Below are positions 25,101-33,483 of a stretch of 64,000 nucleotides of DNA, piece by piece (position 1 is the first letter of the stretch; each line of letters starts with the position of its first letter). The notes beneath the pieces are model-generated. The model saw only the letters and a list, made by a program, of their open reading frames with translations. It had not been told where the DNA came from and searched no databases. Both the position numbers and the translations under genes were made by a program. The DNA comes from Paenibacillus ferrarius. GTDB lineage: Bacteria; Bacillota; Bacilli; Paenibacillales; NBRC-103111. The stretch spans positions 186,001 through 250,000 of the forward strand of contig NZ_MBTG01000066.1 in the NCBI RefSeq assembly GCF_002027705.1, given 5' to 3'.

Positions 25101-26138
25101 ATGACACATACAAATACTTATATTGGCACCTCGAACCATGGGTTCGCTCAATATGCGCAAGATGAAATACGCAAGTTATTCCCGTTAACGAAATTCTATT
25201 TGCTGGTGCCTACGGAAGTGTTTTTATTCGAAGTACCGGCGGAGATTGAAGATCCGATAGCCGTCATCAAAGAACAGGAGCCTATGTTTCTAAGGCATGT
25301 TCAGCCTGTTACTCAAGAATTTGAAATAAGCCGTACGGATGCGGATATTGAACATCTCAAAGGTTGGTTGAGAGAAGCTTTTCAAGCTGGTCTCATTCTT
25401 CCTGGTGAGAAGATAGCTACGCAGGTTCGCAAAGATGAGCGCGCTGATGTGCCCTATGCGCCTTTCTCCATTAAGGCTGCATTCGACGAGATTATCGTTT
25501 CCGAGATCTTGGGTGAGCCTGTTGTTCGTTATTCGGATCATATTATTTCGGTATATATTAGTGCTGCGAAGCTGTTCGTAGGACTGTCGAAGCCAAGCGA
25601 CAATTTATCCGACTGGTCGGGTGGCGCTATCCGCTTTATGAAGGAGCAAGACCAAATCTCCCGTGCCAAATTCAAGCTGCTTGAAGCTGAACAGCGGTTC
25701 GGAATTGATTTCAGTGTGGCTCGTACGGCGCTTGATATCGGCGCAGCTCCTGGGGGCTGGACCTCCTTGCTATTGGAACGTGGGCTGAAAGTAACAGCCA
25801 TTGATCCAGCGGCGATGAGTCCTCGGCTTCTTGGCAATCCACTGCTCAAGATCCATAAGAAAAATGCCGGAGATGTAAAGCTGCGGGACAATGAATTTGA
25901 TCTGCTTGTTTGTGACATGAGCTGGGACCCTCGGCAGATGGGACGACTTGTGGCTGATCTTCTCTATTCCTTGCAGAGCGGGGGAACGGCGATCATTACG
26001 GTTAAGCTTATGCACAAGAAACCTTTCCAAACGGTTCGCGATATTTTACGGATATTGGAGCCGTCCTTGTTCCTGCTTAAAGCCAAACAATTGTTTCACA
26101 ATCGGGAAGAATTGACGCTATATTTGCAAAAGACATAG
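25101..26138 (+). CDS. FtsJ/RlmM-like 2'-O-methyltransferase
   Basis: A 345-residue protein whose C-terminal half is an FtsJ-type Rossmann methyltransferase: LDIGAAPGGWTSLLLERG (SAM site), AIDPA and LLVCDMSWDP. The N-terminal part (1 to ~160) is probably an RNA-binding THUMP-like region as in RlmM, which methylates a 23S rRNA cytidine ribose. Substrate assignment is by family only. The ATG at 25101 follows AAAGGATG; upstream in-frame codons overlap the preceding gene. Confidence 0.8.
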   Translation: MTHTNTYIGTSNHGFAQYAQDEIRKLFPLTKFYLLVPTEVFLFEVPAEIEDPIAVIKEQEPMFLRHVQPVTQEFEISRTDADIEHLKGWLREAFQAGLILPGEKIATQVRKDERADVPYAPFSIKAAFDEIIVSEILGEPVVRYSDHIISVYISAAKLFVGLSKPSDNLSDWSGGAIRFMKEQDQISRAKFKLLEAEQRFGIDFSVARTALDIGAAPGGWTSLLLERGLKVTAIDPAAMSPRLLGNPLLKIHKKNAGDVKLRDNEFDLLVCDMSWDPRQMGRLVADLLYSLQSGGTAIITVKLMHKKPFQTVRDILRILEPSLFLLKAKQLFHNREELTLYLQKT

Positions 26139-26169
26139 AATGTGGAAAAAAATGTAGATTTATAAAGAT

Positions 26170-26220
26170 GTCCCTCTTATAATCAAGGTAATTCTTACCT
26201 GATAAGGGGGGCTTTTATTT
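26170..26220 (+). terminator. Terminator hairpin immediately before the kinase gene
   Basis: CCCTCTTAT pairs with ATAAGGGGG, with an inner AAGGTAA/TTACCT stem, then GCTTTTATTT. It ends only four bases before the kinase GTG; a TATAAT at 26178-26183 is inside the left arm. Confidence 0.75.
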
Positions 26221-26223
26221 ACT

Positions 26224-27867
26224 GTGAATAGGAAGATAAATTGGATTGGAACTTGCCTTGGAGGCAGATATCGGATCGAAGCGATTCTCGCTCAAGGCGG
26301 GATGAGCCACGTATATTTGGCGGAAGATATGAAGCTTAAAGGGAAGAAATGGGCGGTGAAAGAATGTATGCCGCTTGAGGGTACGCTGACGAGCTTTCTG
26401 GAAGAGGCTGAAATGCTGGCCACACTGCAACACCCGCAGCTGCCGCAATTAGTTGATTATTTTACTACGGAGGATGGAAAAGGCTTCTTGGTGATGGATT
26501 ATATCCAGGGGCCAACGTTACAAGATTTATTTGATCAGCAGGGGCGTGATCTGCCCGTTGCCCAAATTGTGAGCATCGCCTTTCAGCTATGTGATCTATT
26601 TCATTATTTGCATACGTTTCAACCTCGACCTATTATCTACCGTGATCTTAAACCTTCTAATGTGATGTTGAATGAGCATGATCAGGTACGTTTGATTGAT
26701 TTTGGGGTGGCTAGGCATTATGAGCGCGGCAAACAGTCAGACACGGTTCAGATGGGAACCATAGGATTCGCAGCACCGGAGCAATTTAGTGGCGACCAAA
26801 CGGACGCTCGTACGGATCTGTATACACTTGGGTCCATGTTGTATTATTTATTATCCAGAGGGCAATATGCTTATCTTACTCAGAAACTGTTGGGACATAT
26901 TCGCTCTGACCTGCCAGAGGTCCTGACCACTACGATACAATTACTCCTTCAAGAGAATCCTCAACATCGCTGTCAATCAGCTTTGGAAGTGAAAATGAGG
27001 CTTCGTTCGATTTATTCGGTACCATCCCCCTTGCAGCCCGAAATGTTACATTCTGACCAACTCAACCTCACCACTTCTTCGGATAAATTAATTGTGATTG
27101 GAAGCTTATTTGCCGGAGCCGGCTCTACCTTTGCGGCGATATCCTTGGCGAGAATTCTTCATGCTAGGCAGATTCCTAACGCTGTAGTTGAAGAGCCTAC
27201 GATCGAACCGGATTTGTACATGCTTTTATATGGCGATATCAAAGCACCCAAAGATTATGCATTCAGCCATCATCTTGTGTCAGAGCAAAAGTTGTCGACC
27301 GCAGCCAGCTGGACTGATGGTTTTACGACATGGGTACCTGTTCATCCTGATGGGTTATTGAGCAGTTGGCATCCCGCGGACACCTTAAAACTTCTTCACA
27401 CAATTAAAAAGCCGATCGTCATTTGGGACGTATCGACGAATTGGCAAGAGGCTGCTGTTCAAGAGCTATGCCATAGTGCAGATGAAATTGTTGTGCTTCT
27501 GGATGCTTCTCCCGGCAAATGCCATCGACCCCGTTCGCGAGCTTTGTTTGAGCTGTTTATGATGTATCAGAAACGAGGCAAAAAGGTTCATTTTGTTGCA
27601 AACGGAAATCTGCCTGGACAATATCGCAAGGAATGGCTGGATGCGCTGCCGACTGCACCGCTATGTACAATGCCGGAAATATCACGGGCGGAAGTCATGC
27701 AAGCTGTTATGAAAGGTGAATGCATTCAAGAGAGACCTGATATTCTAGAGCGGTTAAGCGATGCATTAAGTCCTTTGCTTCACGAAATTTTGCCTGCGAG
27801 CATGTGGGAAAGGAGGGCGTCAGCTCCAAAGAAATCATGGTTTTCCCGTTTTAAACAGAATGCTTAG
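26224..27867 (+). CDS. Ser/Thr protein kinase fused to degenerate ParA/MinD-like domain
   Basis: A 547-residue protein. Residues ~16-275 form a Hanks-type kinase with the glycine loop QGGMSHVYLAE, Lys46 (WAVKE), catalytic Asp141 (YRDLKPSN, HRD changed to YRD), Asp159 (DFG) and APE in AAPEQF, so it is probably active. Residues ~285-530 resemble a ParA/MinD/CpaE-type NTPase, but the Walker A region reads GSLFAGAGSTFAA without the essential lysine. There is no transmembrane or PASTA region, unlike PrkC. The GTG start is near GGGGGG but not optimally spaced. Located 3 kb before a tad locus whose last gene has an FHA domain, a phosphothreonine reader. Confidence 0.85.
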   Translation: MNRKINWIGTCLGGRYRIEAILAQGGMSHVYLAEDMKLKGKKWAVKECMPLEGTLTSFLEEAEMLATLQHPQLPQLVDYFTTEDGKGFLVMDYIQGPTLQDLFDQQGRDLPVAQIVSIAFQLCDLFHYLHTFQPRPIIYRDLKPSNVMLNEHDQVRLIDFGVARHYERGKQSDTVQMGTIGFAAPEQFSGDQTDARTDLYTLGSMLYYLLSRGQYAYLTQKLLGHIRSDLPEVLTTTIQLLLQENPQHRCQSALEVKMRLRSIYSVPSPLQPEMLHSDQLNLTTSSDKLIVIGSLFAGAGSTFAAISLARILHARQIPNAVVEEPTIEPDLYMLLYGDIKAPKDYAFSHHLVSEQKLSTAASWTDGFTTWVPVHPDGLLSSWHPADTLKLLHTIKKPIVIWDVSTNWQEAAVQELCHSADEIVVLLDASPGKCHRPRSRALFELFMMYQKRGKKVHFVANGNLPGQYRKEWLDALPTAPLCTMPEISRAEVMQAVMKGECIQERPDILERLSDALSPLLHEILPASMWERRASAPKKSWFSRFKQNA

Positions 27868-28333
27868 CATCTTTATTTAACTGATAAATGGACCATGCGA
27901 GCACTGTAGCAAAACAAGACCAGAGCAAGTAGGGGATTAACAGCCATGCAGCGAGCTTGGAATAAGGAATTGTAGCATTTATCAATAAGAAGGTCGTAAT
28001 GGCTACGATAGCTGTGTCCAGAAAGGCTAGTCTCCGGTCTTTTAATTTAAACTCAATGAAAGTAAATGCCTGATTCGCCAAATAGTTGATGAGTAAAAGA
28101 AGAACATAGCTCGCAGCGGCTTCTTGAAATCCGTCCGTTTTGGTATAAACAATGGCCACTGAAGCGGAAATTAAGGCATAAAGAATTCCCCACGCGATGC
28201 CAAAAAGCTTAGCTGGCGGATTCCAGCTTGGTTTTTTCAAAGTCTTATAGTAAGTTAGATCTGTTGGGAATAGCACACCGGAGATTGAAAAAAGCGCATA
28301 AGTAATGAGAAACACCACAATGAATGAAAACAT
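27851..28333 (-). CDS. tspO: TspO/MBR family membrane protein
   Basis: A 160-residue five-helix tryptophan-rich sensory protein. Family signatures: KKPSWNPPAKLFGIAWGILY, the LLLINYLANQAFTFIEF helix and IPYLLWSCFATVLAWSIYQLN. Members bind porphyrins and other hydrophobic ligands and affect tetrapyrrole or oxidative-stress physiology. The 3' end overlaps the kinase gene by 17 bases on the opposite strand. A strong AGGAGG precedes the start. Confidence 0.93.
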   Translation of the reverse strand: MFSFIVVFLITYALFSISGVLFPTDLTYYKTLKKPSWNPPAKLFGIAWGILYALISASVAIVYTKTDGFQEAAASYVLLLLINYLANQAFTFIEFKLKDRRLAFLDTAIVAITTFLLINATIPYSKLAAWLLIPYLLWSCFATVLAWSIYQLNKDAKHSV

Positions 28334-28470
28334 GACAGCACCTCCTCTTTGGTTATCTAGCTTGTATTACTATATTACACGCGTGTCCTAAGTTATAACC
28401 ACAAACACGATAAGTGTGTTATGATGAGTCATATTTCTATTTTCATGTAAATAATGGGGGCTATTCGTTT

Positions 28471-28983
28471 ATGGAACAACGTTTTGCCAGAGAATCTCGC
28501 TGCTTCAAAACATCACGCATTTTTCCAACCGATGTGAATAACCACAATACCTTGTTCGGTGGCAAGCTAATGTCGTACATTGATGATATTGCATCGATTG
28601 CCGCGCATAAACATTGCAGGCGATCTGTGGTCACAGCCTCGACGGATTCCGTAGACTTTTTGTCGCCGATTCACACTTCGGATTCTGTGTGTTTGGAGTC
28701 TTTCGTTACTTGGACCGGGAAAAGCTCAATGGAAGTTTTCGTCAAGGTAGTTACGGAAGATTTGAAGACAGGGGCAAGAAAAATTGCCGCGACTTCTTTC
28801 CTAACTTTCGTTGCGTTGGACGATAACAAAGTTCCGGTTGAGGTTCCTCAGGTGATCCCGGAAACCGAGGAAGAGACGAAGCTTCATGAATCTGCACCAC
28901 AACGAGCAGAGATGAGAAGGATGCGGAGAGTGGAAAGCAAGAAGCTTGCCGGTTTTTTTACGATGAAATATCCTTGGGAATAA
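28471..28983 (+). CDS. Acyl-CoA thioesterase, hotdog family (copy 1)
   Basis: A 170-residue hotdog-fold thioesterase of the YkhA/BACH type that hydrolyses acyl-CoA. The pattern NNHNTLFGGKLMSYIDDIASIAA carries the conserved Asn/His and Asp; VTASTDSVDFLSPI and the FVTWTGKSSMEVFVKV strand complete the fold. The ATG at 28471 has GGGGG about 10 bases upstream. A paralogue with the same motifs is at 56199. It lies between tspO and the tad run without an obvious functional link. Confidence 0.88.
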   Translation: MEQRFARESRCFKTSRIFPTDVNNHNTLFGGKLMSYIDDIASIAAHKHCRRSVVTASTDSVDFLSPIHTSDSVCLESFVTWTGKSSMEVFVKVVTEDLKTGARKIAATSFLTFVALDDNKVPVEVPQVIPETEEETKLHESAPQRAEMRRMRRVESKKLAGFFTMKYPWE

Positions 28984-28988
28984 AAGGA

Positions 28989-29016
28989 TTGTTTTTTCAG
29001 TTGTATGTGGTATAAT
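28989..29016 (+). promoter_or_regulatory. Promoter of the tad gene run
   Basis: TTGTTT (28989-28994) and TATAAT (29011-29016) are 16 bases apart, about 110 bases before the first tad-associated start codon and just upstream of an attenuator-like hairpin. Confidence 0.65.
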
Positions 29017-29043
29017 CTGGATACATATATCGGACAAGCGGAA

Positions 29044-29094
29044 GCACCGCTGATCGTGGAGACTCGTTCTCTGCCATCGGCGCGTGCTTTTTTT
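29044..29094 (+). terminator. Leader terminator/attenuator upstream of the tad genes
   Basis: GCAC and CGCTGA pair with TCGGCG and GTGC (one G-U, one bulge), extended inwards by GGAGA/TCTC, followed by seven T. Transcription from the TATAAT at 29011 would meet it after about 70 nt. It must be read through to express the tad genes, or else it yields a small RNA. Confidence 0.7.
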
Positions 29095-29124
29095 GTTTTT
29101 CCGACATACAAAGGAGGTTGATAC

Positions 29125-29223
29125 ATGAACGTTGCGACCGCCGTACGTCTGGCAATTGTGCTCTTCATCATTGGTTTAGTGTTAATTGGCAGTGGTGTTT
29201 ATGCGAAATTATCCTCAACTTAA
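29125..29223 (+). CDS. 32-residue membrane peptide at the head of the tad run
   Basis: A short frame starting MNVATAVRLAIVLFII and ending YAKLSST, with a single hydrophobic helix (about residues 6-27). AAGGAGG is 6 bases before the ATG, and its stop codon forms part of the ribosome site (TAAAGGAGG) of tadZ, so the two are translationally coupled. No prepilin-type G-x4-E cleavage motif is present. Function unknown; it could be a membrane partner of the pilus machine or a leader peptide. Confidence 0.7.
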   Translation: MNVATAVRLAIVLFIIGLVLIGSGVYAKLSST

Positions 29224-29234
29224 AGGAGGTAGTA

Positions 29235-30350
29235 ATGAATAAAATTCAACTGTACGTCTTGGATGATGACAACCTGTACGCAGAAAGACTCGCAGCGTTT
29301 GTCCGTTCTTCAGAGTTCGCAGAGCGTTTGCAGGTGAAATTGTTTTCCAAATGGGAATACATCCTGGAAGTCATTGAGCATCAGCCGGTAGAAGGCATTT
29401 TATTGTTCTCAGAGACGTTCTATCCACTTTTGCTCAATCAGAGCACTTCATTATTCAAAATGGTTTTAAGTGAAACCATCGCTAACTCCAAGGAAGCTGA
29501 GACTAAAATCCCTTTTTTATATCGGTTTCAGTCCTTGAGTCAATTGCTTTCACGTCTTCATGCCTTCTATGCGGAGAAGAATCATTACGATAAAGGAATC
29601 GGAATGAAAAGAACGAAGGTGTTTTCTATTTTCAGCAGCAGTGGGAACAGTGGCAAAACGATGACCGCCCTGCATTTGGCAAAGCAATTGTCTTTTCGCG
29701 GGCAACAAGTATTTTATTTAAGTCTTGAATTGGTCAGCGCTGCTTCACAGTGGCTGCAGGGTGATAGAAACCGATTTTCCCAGATTCTCTATTATTTGAA
29801 AAGCTCACCTGATCTATTGGGTCCCAAGCTGCAGCTGCTTAAATCTCATGATGCCAGATGGCGTTTAGACCATCTATGTCCTGACGATCAAATCAGGGAA
29901 ATGCAGGAAATGAGCGGCGAGCATATCCGACTGCTTCTAGATACGATCATTGCTCAGAATGAATACGACTTTATCATTGTTGATTTGGAGGCTACTTTGC
30001 ATCCGAGAATTGTAAAATGTATAGAATCCAGTGATCACATCATTTGGCTGCTCCGAGATGACGTAACGGATTTATTCAAAACGCAAATACTGCACAAACA
30101 GCTTGGTTTCAAGCCGAATATTCATTTTGTACTGAATAAATTTACAGGTATTCTAACTAACGATTTTTCCGTTTTGGGAAAAGAGCTGGCATTTAAGCTT
30201 CCGTACATTCCTGATTGGAAAACGGTGAGTTCTCCCGCTCAGATGTGGCAATCAGCTGTTTTTTCTGAACAAACGTACGACATGTTCGCAGCTACTTGTG
30301 GAGGTAAGGATAGGTTCGCCACGCAGCGGGAAGGAGCTGCTGCTTCTTGA
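29235..30350 (+). CDS. tadZ: TadZ/CpaE-like ATPase of Tad pilus system
   Basis: A 371-residue protein with an N-terminal receiver-like region (MNKIQLYVLDDDNLYAERL, ~1-115) and a C-terminal ParA/MinD-type domain. The ATP loop is FSSSGNSGKTMTALHLA with Lys141; the first lysine of the classical deviant Walker A (KGGxGKT) is replaced by Ser. FIIVDLEATLHP is the Walker B region. TadZ/CpaE places the pilus assembly site in the cell. ATG 29235 has AAAGGAGG upstream. The next gene's TTG overlaps its TGA. Confidence 0.85.
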   Translation: MNKIQLYVLDDDNLYAERLAAFVRSSEFAERLQVKLFSKWEYILEVIEHQPVEGILLFSETFYPLLLNQSTSLFKMVLSETIANSKEAETKIPFLYRFQSLSQLLSRLHAFYAEKNHYDKGIGMKRTKVFSIFSSSGNSGKTMTALHLAKQLSFRGQQVFYLSLELVSAASQWLQGDRNRFSQILYYLKSSPDLLGPKLQLLKSHDARWRLDHLCPDDQIREMQEMSGEHIRLLLDTIIAQNEYDFIIVDLEATLHPRIVKCIESSDHIIWLLRDDVTDLFKTQILHKQLGFKPNIHFVLNKFTGILTNDFSVLGKELAFKLPYIPDWKTVSSPAQMWQSAVFSEQTYDMFAATCGGKDRFATQREGAAAS

Positions 30351-31588
30351 ATCAACAGTTATTTCACACTCTGAAGCAAGATATTAAGGAGAGACTTGAT
30401 CTTTCAAGCACAGTGAGTGATGCGAAATTGTTTGAACTTATTGAGCATGCCATTTTCAGCCTTGCTGATGAACAGGGGTGGACATCTAGTGAGATGCAGA
30501 TGGGGGTGAAGCGAATATTTGATTCTTTTCGGGGATTGGATGTTCTTCAACCGCTAATTGATGATCCATCCGTAACAGAAATTATGGTTAATGGCCATGA
30601 AAACATTTTCTTTGAAAGAAATGGAGCAGTAGAACGATACCCCTATGTTTTGGAAAGTGCTGAGAAGCTTGAAGACTTGATTCAAATGATTGTTTCTAAA
30701 GTGAATCGTATTGTGAATCAATCAACCCCAATTGTAGATGCACGTTTACACGATGGGTCAAGGGTTAATATTGTATTGCCTCCTGCCTCGTTAAGCGGAC
30801 CTGCGCTAACCATCCGTAAGTTTCCGGAAAAGCCTCTTCTTATGGACGATTTAATTCATATGGGGAGCGTGTCGCGGGAAGCCGCAGATGTCCTGCGAGT
30901 GTTCGTTGAGTCAGGCTACAACATTTTTGTTGGAGGAGGTACGGGCTCTGGGAAAACGACTTTCCTCAATGCACTTAGTGCCTGGATTCCTTCACATGAA
31001 CGCATCATCACCATTGAAGATTCCGCCGAGCTGCAGATTCAAAATGTGCCTAATTTAGTGCGAATGGAGACTCGCAATGCCAATACAGAAGGCAAAGGCG
31101 AGATCAGCATTAGAGATCTGATTCGATCCTCGCTGCGTATGCGTCCTAATCGAATCATCGTTGGCGAGGTACGTGGGGCGGAAGCGCTAGATATGTTGGC
31201 AGCAATGAATACCGGGCATGATGGAAGCCTTAGTTCGGGGCATTCTAACACCTCCGTAGACATGCTGAGTCGACTTGAAACAATGGTGCTTAGCAGTGCG
31301 CCGCTTCCAGTCGAGGTTATCCGTAAACAAATCGCGTCGGCGCTTGATATCATCGTTCATATTAGCCGAATACGCGATCGTTCGCGAAGAGTAACCGAAA
31401 TTCATGAGGTTCTTGATGTTAAAGAGGGCGAGGTACAGCTTCTTCCACTATTCTTATTTGAGGAAAGAGGAGAGACGGCTGATCGAAAAGTGATTGGTGA
31501 GCTTACGTACACAGGCAACAGACTTAATAACTTGCACAAAATTCAAATGGCTGGCAAAAAGCTTCCGGATTGGTTCAATTATGAATAA
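30347..31588 (+). CDS. tadA: TadA/CpaF-type secretion ATPase
   Basis: A 413-residue type II/IV secretion system ATPase that powers Tad pilus assembly. Motifs: VNGHENIFFERNG in the N-terminal domain, Walker A GGGTGSGKTTF (~196-206), the Asp box ITIEDSAEL, Walker B RIIVGEVRGAEALDML and the His box TGHDGSLSSGHSN. It begins with TTG overlapping the tadZ stop (TTGA), with GGAAGGAG 12-13 bases upstream. This is the clearest anchor for a tad/Flp locus. Confidence 0.93.
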   Translation: MNQQLFHTLKQDIKERLDLSSTVSDAKLFELIEHAIFSLADEQGWTSSEMQMGVKRIFDSFRGLDVLQPLIDDPSVTEIMVNGHENIFFERNGAVERYPYVLESAEKLEDLIQMIVSKVNRIVNQSTPIVDARLHDGSRVNIVLPPASLSGPALTIRKFPEKPLLMDDLIHMGSVSREAADVLRVFVESGYNIFVGGGTGSGKTTFLNALSAWIPSHERIITIEDSAELQIQNVPNLVRMETRNANTEGKGEISIRDLIRSSLRMRPNRIIVGEVRGAEALDMLAAMNTGHDGSLSSGHSNTSVDMLSRLETMVLSSAPLPVEVIRKQIASALDIIVHISRIRDRSRRVTEIHEVLDVKEGEVQLLPLFLFEERGETADRKVIGELTYTGNRLNNLHKIQMAGKKLPDWFNYE

Positions 31589-32366
31589 AACATCTCTAGC
31601 TCCCCAACCCTCCAACATTAATCAACTGATCGACTACAATCTTTATGAGTTGACCGCGAAAGAAAAAATGATTGCCATATTGATGCTGGCTATTCCTGCT
31701 TTTATTGTTGGCTACATTTTCTACAAAAGCTTAATCCTCGCCGCTGGCTTATCCATGATAGGGCTCACATTTCCACGTTTCCGCAAACAGCATTTAATCC
31801 AAAATCGCAAAAACAAGTTATATGTCCAGTTTAAACAAGCGCTAAGCTGTTTATCATCTTCGATGACGGTGGGGAAATCAATTGAAACGGCTTTTCGAGA
31901 GGCTTTGGAAGATCTGAAGCTGCTTTATTCTGATCCTGCCTGCTTCATTGTCATTGAATTCAGTATTATTTGTCGCAGAGTTGAAAATGGCGAACCAATT
32001 GAAGCGGCACTTAAAAACTTTGCCGATCGTAGTCATTTGGAAGATGTAAGAAGCTTCACGGATGTGTTCCTCACTTGCAAAAGATCAGGGGGAAATCTTA
32101 TAGAGGTCATGAAAAGAACTGCCACTGTCATTGGCGAAAAGCTTGAGATATCCCAGGATATATCCGTCATGATTGCACAGAAACGTTTTGAATCGAGGGT
32201 TTTGCTTTTTGCCCCGATCGCTATTGTTGCCGTATTGGCTTTCACTTCCCCTGAATATATGCAGCCTCTTTATACCGGTAGTGGCCTGCTCATTATGACT
32301 GTTTGTTTACTGCTCTTGGGAGCTTGTTATTTGCTAACCCACAAAATTATGAATATTAAGGTGTAA
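31581..32366 (+). CDS. tadB: TadB-like T2SS-F inner-membrane platform protein
   Basis: A 261-residue membrane protein with a T2SS-F core. Two N-terminal hydrophobic helices (MIAILMLAIPAFIVGYIF, LAAGLSMIGLTFP) are followed by the cytoplasmic helical domain (QALSCLSSSMTVGKSIETAF... FTDVFLTCKRSGGNLIEVMKR) and two C-terminal membrane helices. The ATG overlaps the end of tadA (ATGAATAA). It forms the assembly platform with TadC. Confidence 0.87.
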   Translation: MNKTSLAPQPSNINQLIDYNLYELTAKEKMIAILMLAIPAFIVGYIFYKSLILAAGLSMIGLTFPRFRKQHLIQNRKNKLYVQFKQALSCLSSSMTVGKSIETAFREALEDLKLLYSDPACFIVIEFSIICRRVENGEPIEAALKNFADRSHLEDVRSFTDVFLTCKRSGGNLIEVMKRTATVIGEKLEISQDISVMIAQKRFESRVLLFAPIAIVAVLAFTSPEYMQPLYTGSGLLIMTVCLLLLGACYLLTHKIMNIKV

Positions 32367-32367
32367 C

Positions 32368-33237
32368 ATGTGGATCACATTTGTGTGCATGGCACAAGTT
32401 TTTGGGTTACTTTTGTTGTTTCTATGGGGGCGCAGCCGATATGCCAATGTGCTGAAAGGACAATTGTATCCATTTCGGATCAAGATGCTTTTGCCATACA
32501 GCTATTTGCTTGTAGATAAGTTTAATTTGATAGAGAAATGGCCCGATCTTACAGCTAAGATCTATCACAAGCTAATTACCTTGTATGGCAGAAGCTTTGC
32601 TGCACAAGGGACGAAATGGTTTTATGCAGAGATGATTTCCGCAAGTACTTTATGTTTAATGACGTTGACTTTCCTTTCTGTTTTGGCTGGCGGAGATGGT
32701 TCTTTGTTGAGTTTTGGCGCACTTCTCAGCGCTATCATCCCCTTGCTTATGGTCCGTGATTTGGATATCCAAATTCGCAAAAAACAGCAATTAATTATCC
32801 TTGAATTGCCGGAGGTCCTGAGCACAATCGTCCTGCTTGTGAATGCTGGCGAGACTGTCAATCAAGCGTGGATTCGCTGTGTGGAGGCTAGACCTCACAA
32901 GTCGGACACCCCACTGTACAAAGAACTGGCGCAAGCAGTTCATGAACTGCAAATGAACATTTCTTTCACCAAAGTGATGGAGGATTTCAGCAAGCGCTGC
33001 GCACTTCATGAAGTGTCGCTGTTTACTTCTACACTCCTGCTGAACTATAAACGCGGAGGTCATGATTTTGCTGTTTCTCTTCATTCTCTTTCATTGGATC
33101 TATGGCAGCGCAGGAAGTCGGTCTCACGAACCTTGGGGGAAGAAGCATCTTCCAAGCTGGTGTTCCCCATGGTACTTATTTTCGTTGTTGTCATGGTTAT
33201 TGTTGCTGCACCGGCTTTACTAATGATGGAACAATAA
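32368..33237 (+). CDS. tadC: TadC-like T2SS-F inner-membrane platform protein
   Basis: A 289-residue membrane protein, paralogous to TadB. An N-terminal helix (FVCMAQVFGLLLLFLW), a helix pair at ~90-130, the T2SS-F cytoplasmic domain (LPEVLSTIVLLVNAGETVNQAW... FTSTLLLNYKRGG) and a C-terminal helix (VFPMVLIFVVVMVIVAAP) are visible. One base separates it from tadB, and the prepilin-like gene follows within 20 bases. Confidence 0.86.
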   Translation: MWITFVCMAQVFGLLLLFLWGRSRYANVLKGQLYPFRIKMLLPYSYLLVDKFNLIEKWPDLTAKIYHKLITLYGRSFAAQGTKWFYAEMISASTLCLMTLTFLSVLAGGDGSLLSFGALLSAIIPLLMVRDLDIQIRKKQQLIILELPEVLSTIVLLVNAGETVNQAWIRCVEARPHKSDTPLYKELAQAVHELQMNISFTKVMEDFSKRCALHEVSLFTSTLLLNYKRGGHDFAVSLHSLSLDLWQRRKSVSRTLGEEASSKLVFPMVLIFVVVMVIVAAPALLMMEQ

Positions 33238-33255
33238 ATGAGGAGGAGTTCAACA

Positions 33256-33483
33256 ATGGAAAGGTTAGTATCTGGCTTTAAGCACTTCTGGGAAGATGAG
33301 GAAGGTCTCGGAACACTGGAGATTTTATTGATTGTTGCTGTGCTAGTTGCTATAGCAATTATTTTCAGAAAGTGGATCGTAAGTTGGTTTCAGAAGTTGA
33401 TTGGCGATGCCAATACGGATCTCAAAGACAACAGCGCAGTTGTACCCTGTGCGCCAAGTCCGACGGCCAGCTGTGCACCGTAA
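33256..33483 (+). CDS. Flp-like prepilin
   Basis: A 75-residue Flp1-type prepilin. EDEEGLGTLEILLIVAVLV provides the leader and a G-cleavage site with Glu at +5 (G|LGTLE), followed by the hydrophobic helix. The C-terminal part is short and polar with two cysteines in PCAPSPTASCAP, which could form a small disulfide loop. The ATG at 33256 is chosen because AGGAGGAG lies 9 bases upstream; the in-frame ATG at 33238 precedes that ribosome site. It is probably the main pilin of the locus. Confidence 0.82.
   Translation: MERLVSGFKHFWEDEEGLGTLEILLIVAVLVAIAIIFRKWIVSWFQKLIGDANTDLKDNSAVVPCAPSPTASCAP

Noticed and set aside
33238..33255. Earlier ATG for the Flp-like prepilin
   Set aside because: It precedes and contains the AGGAGGAG ribosome site that serves the ATG at 33256.
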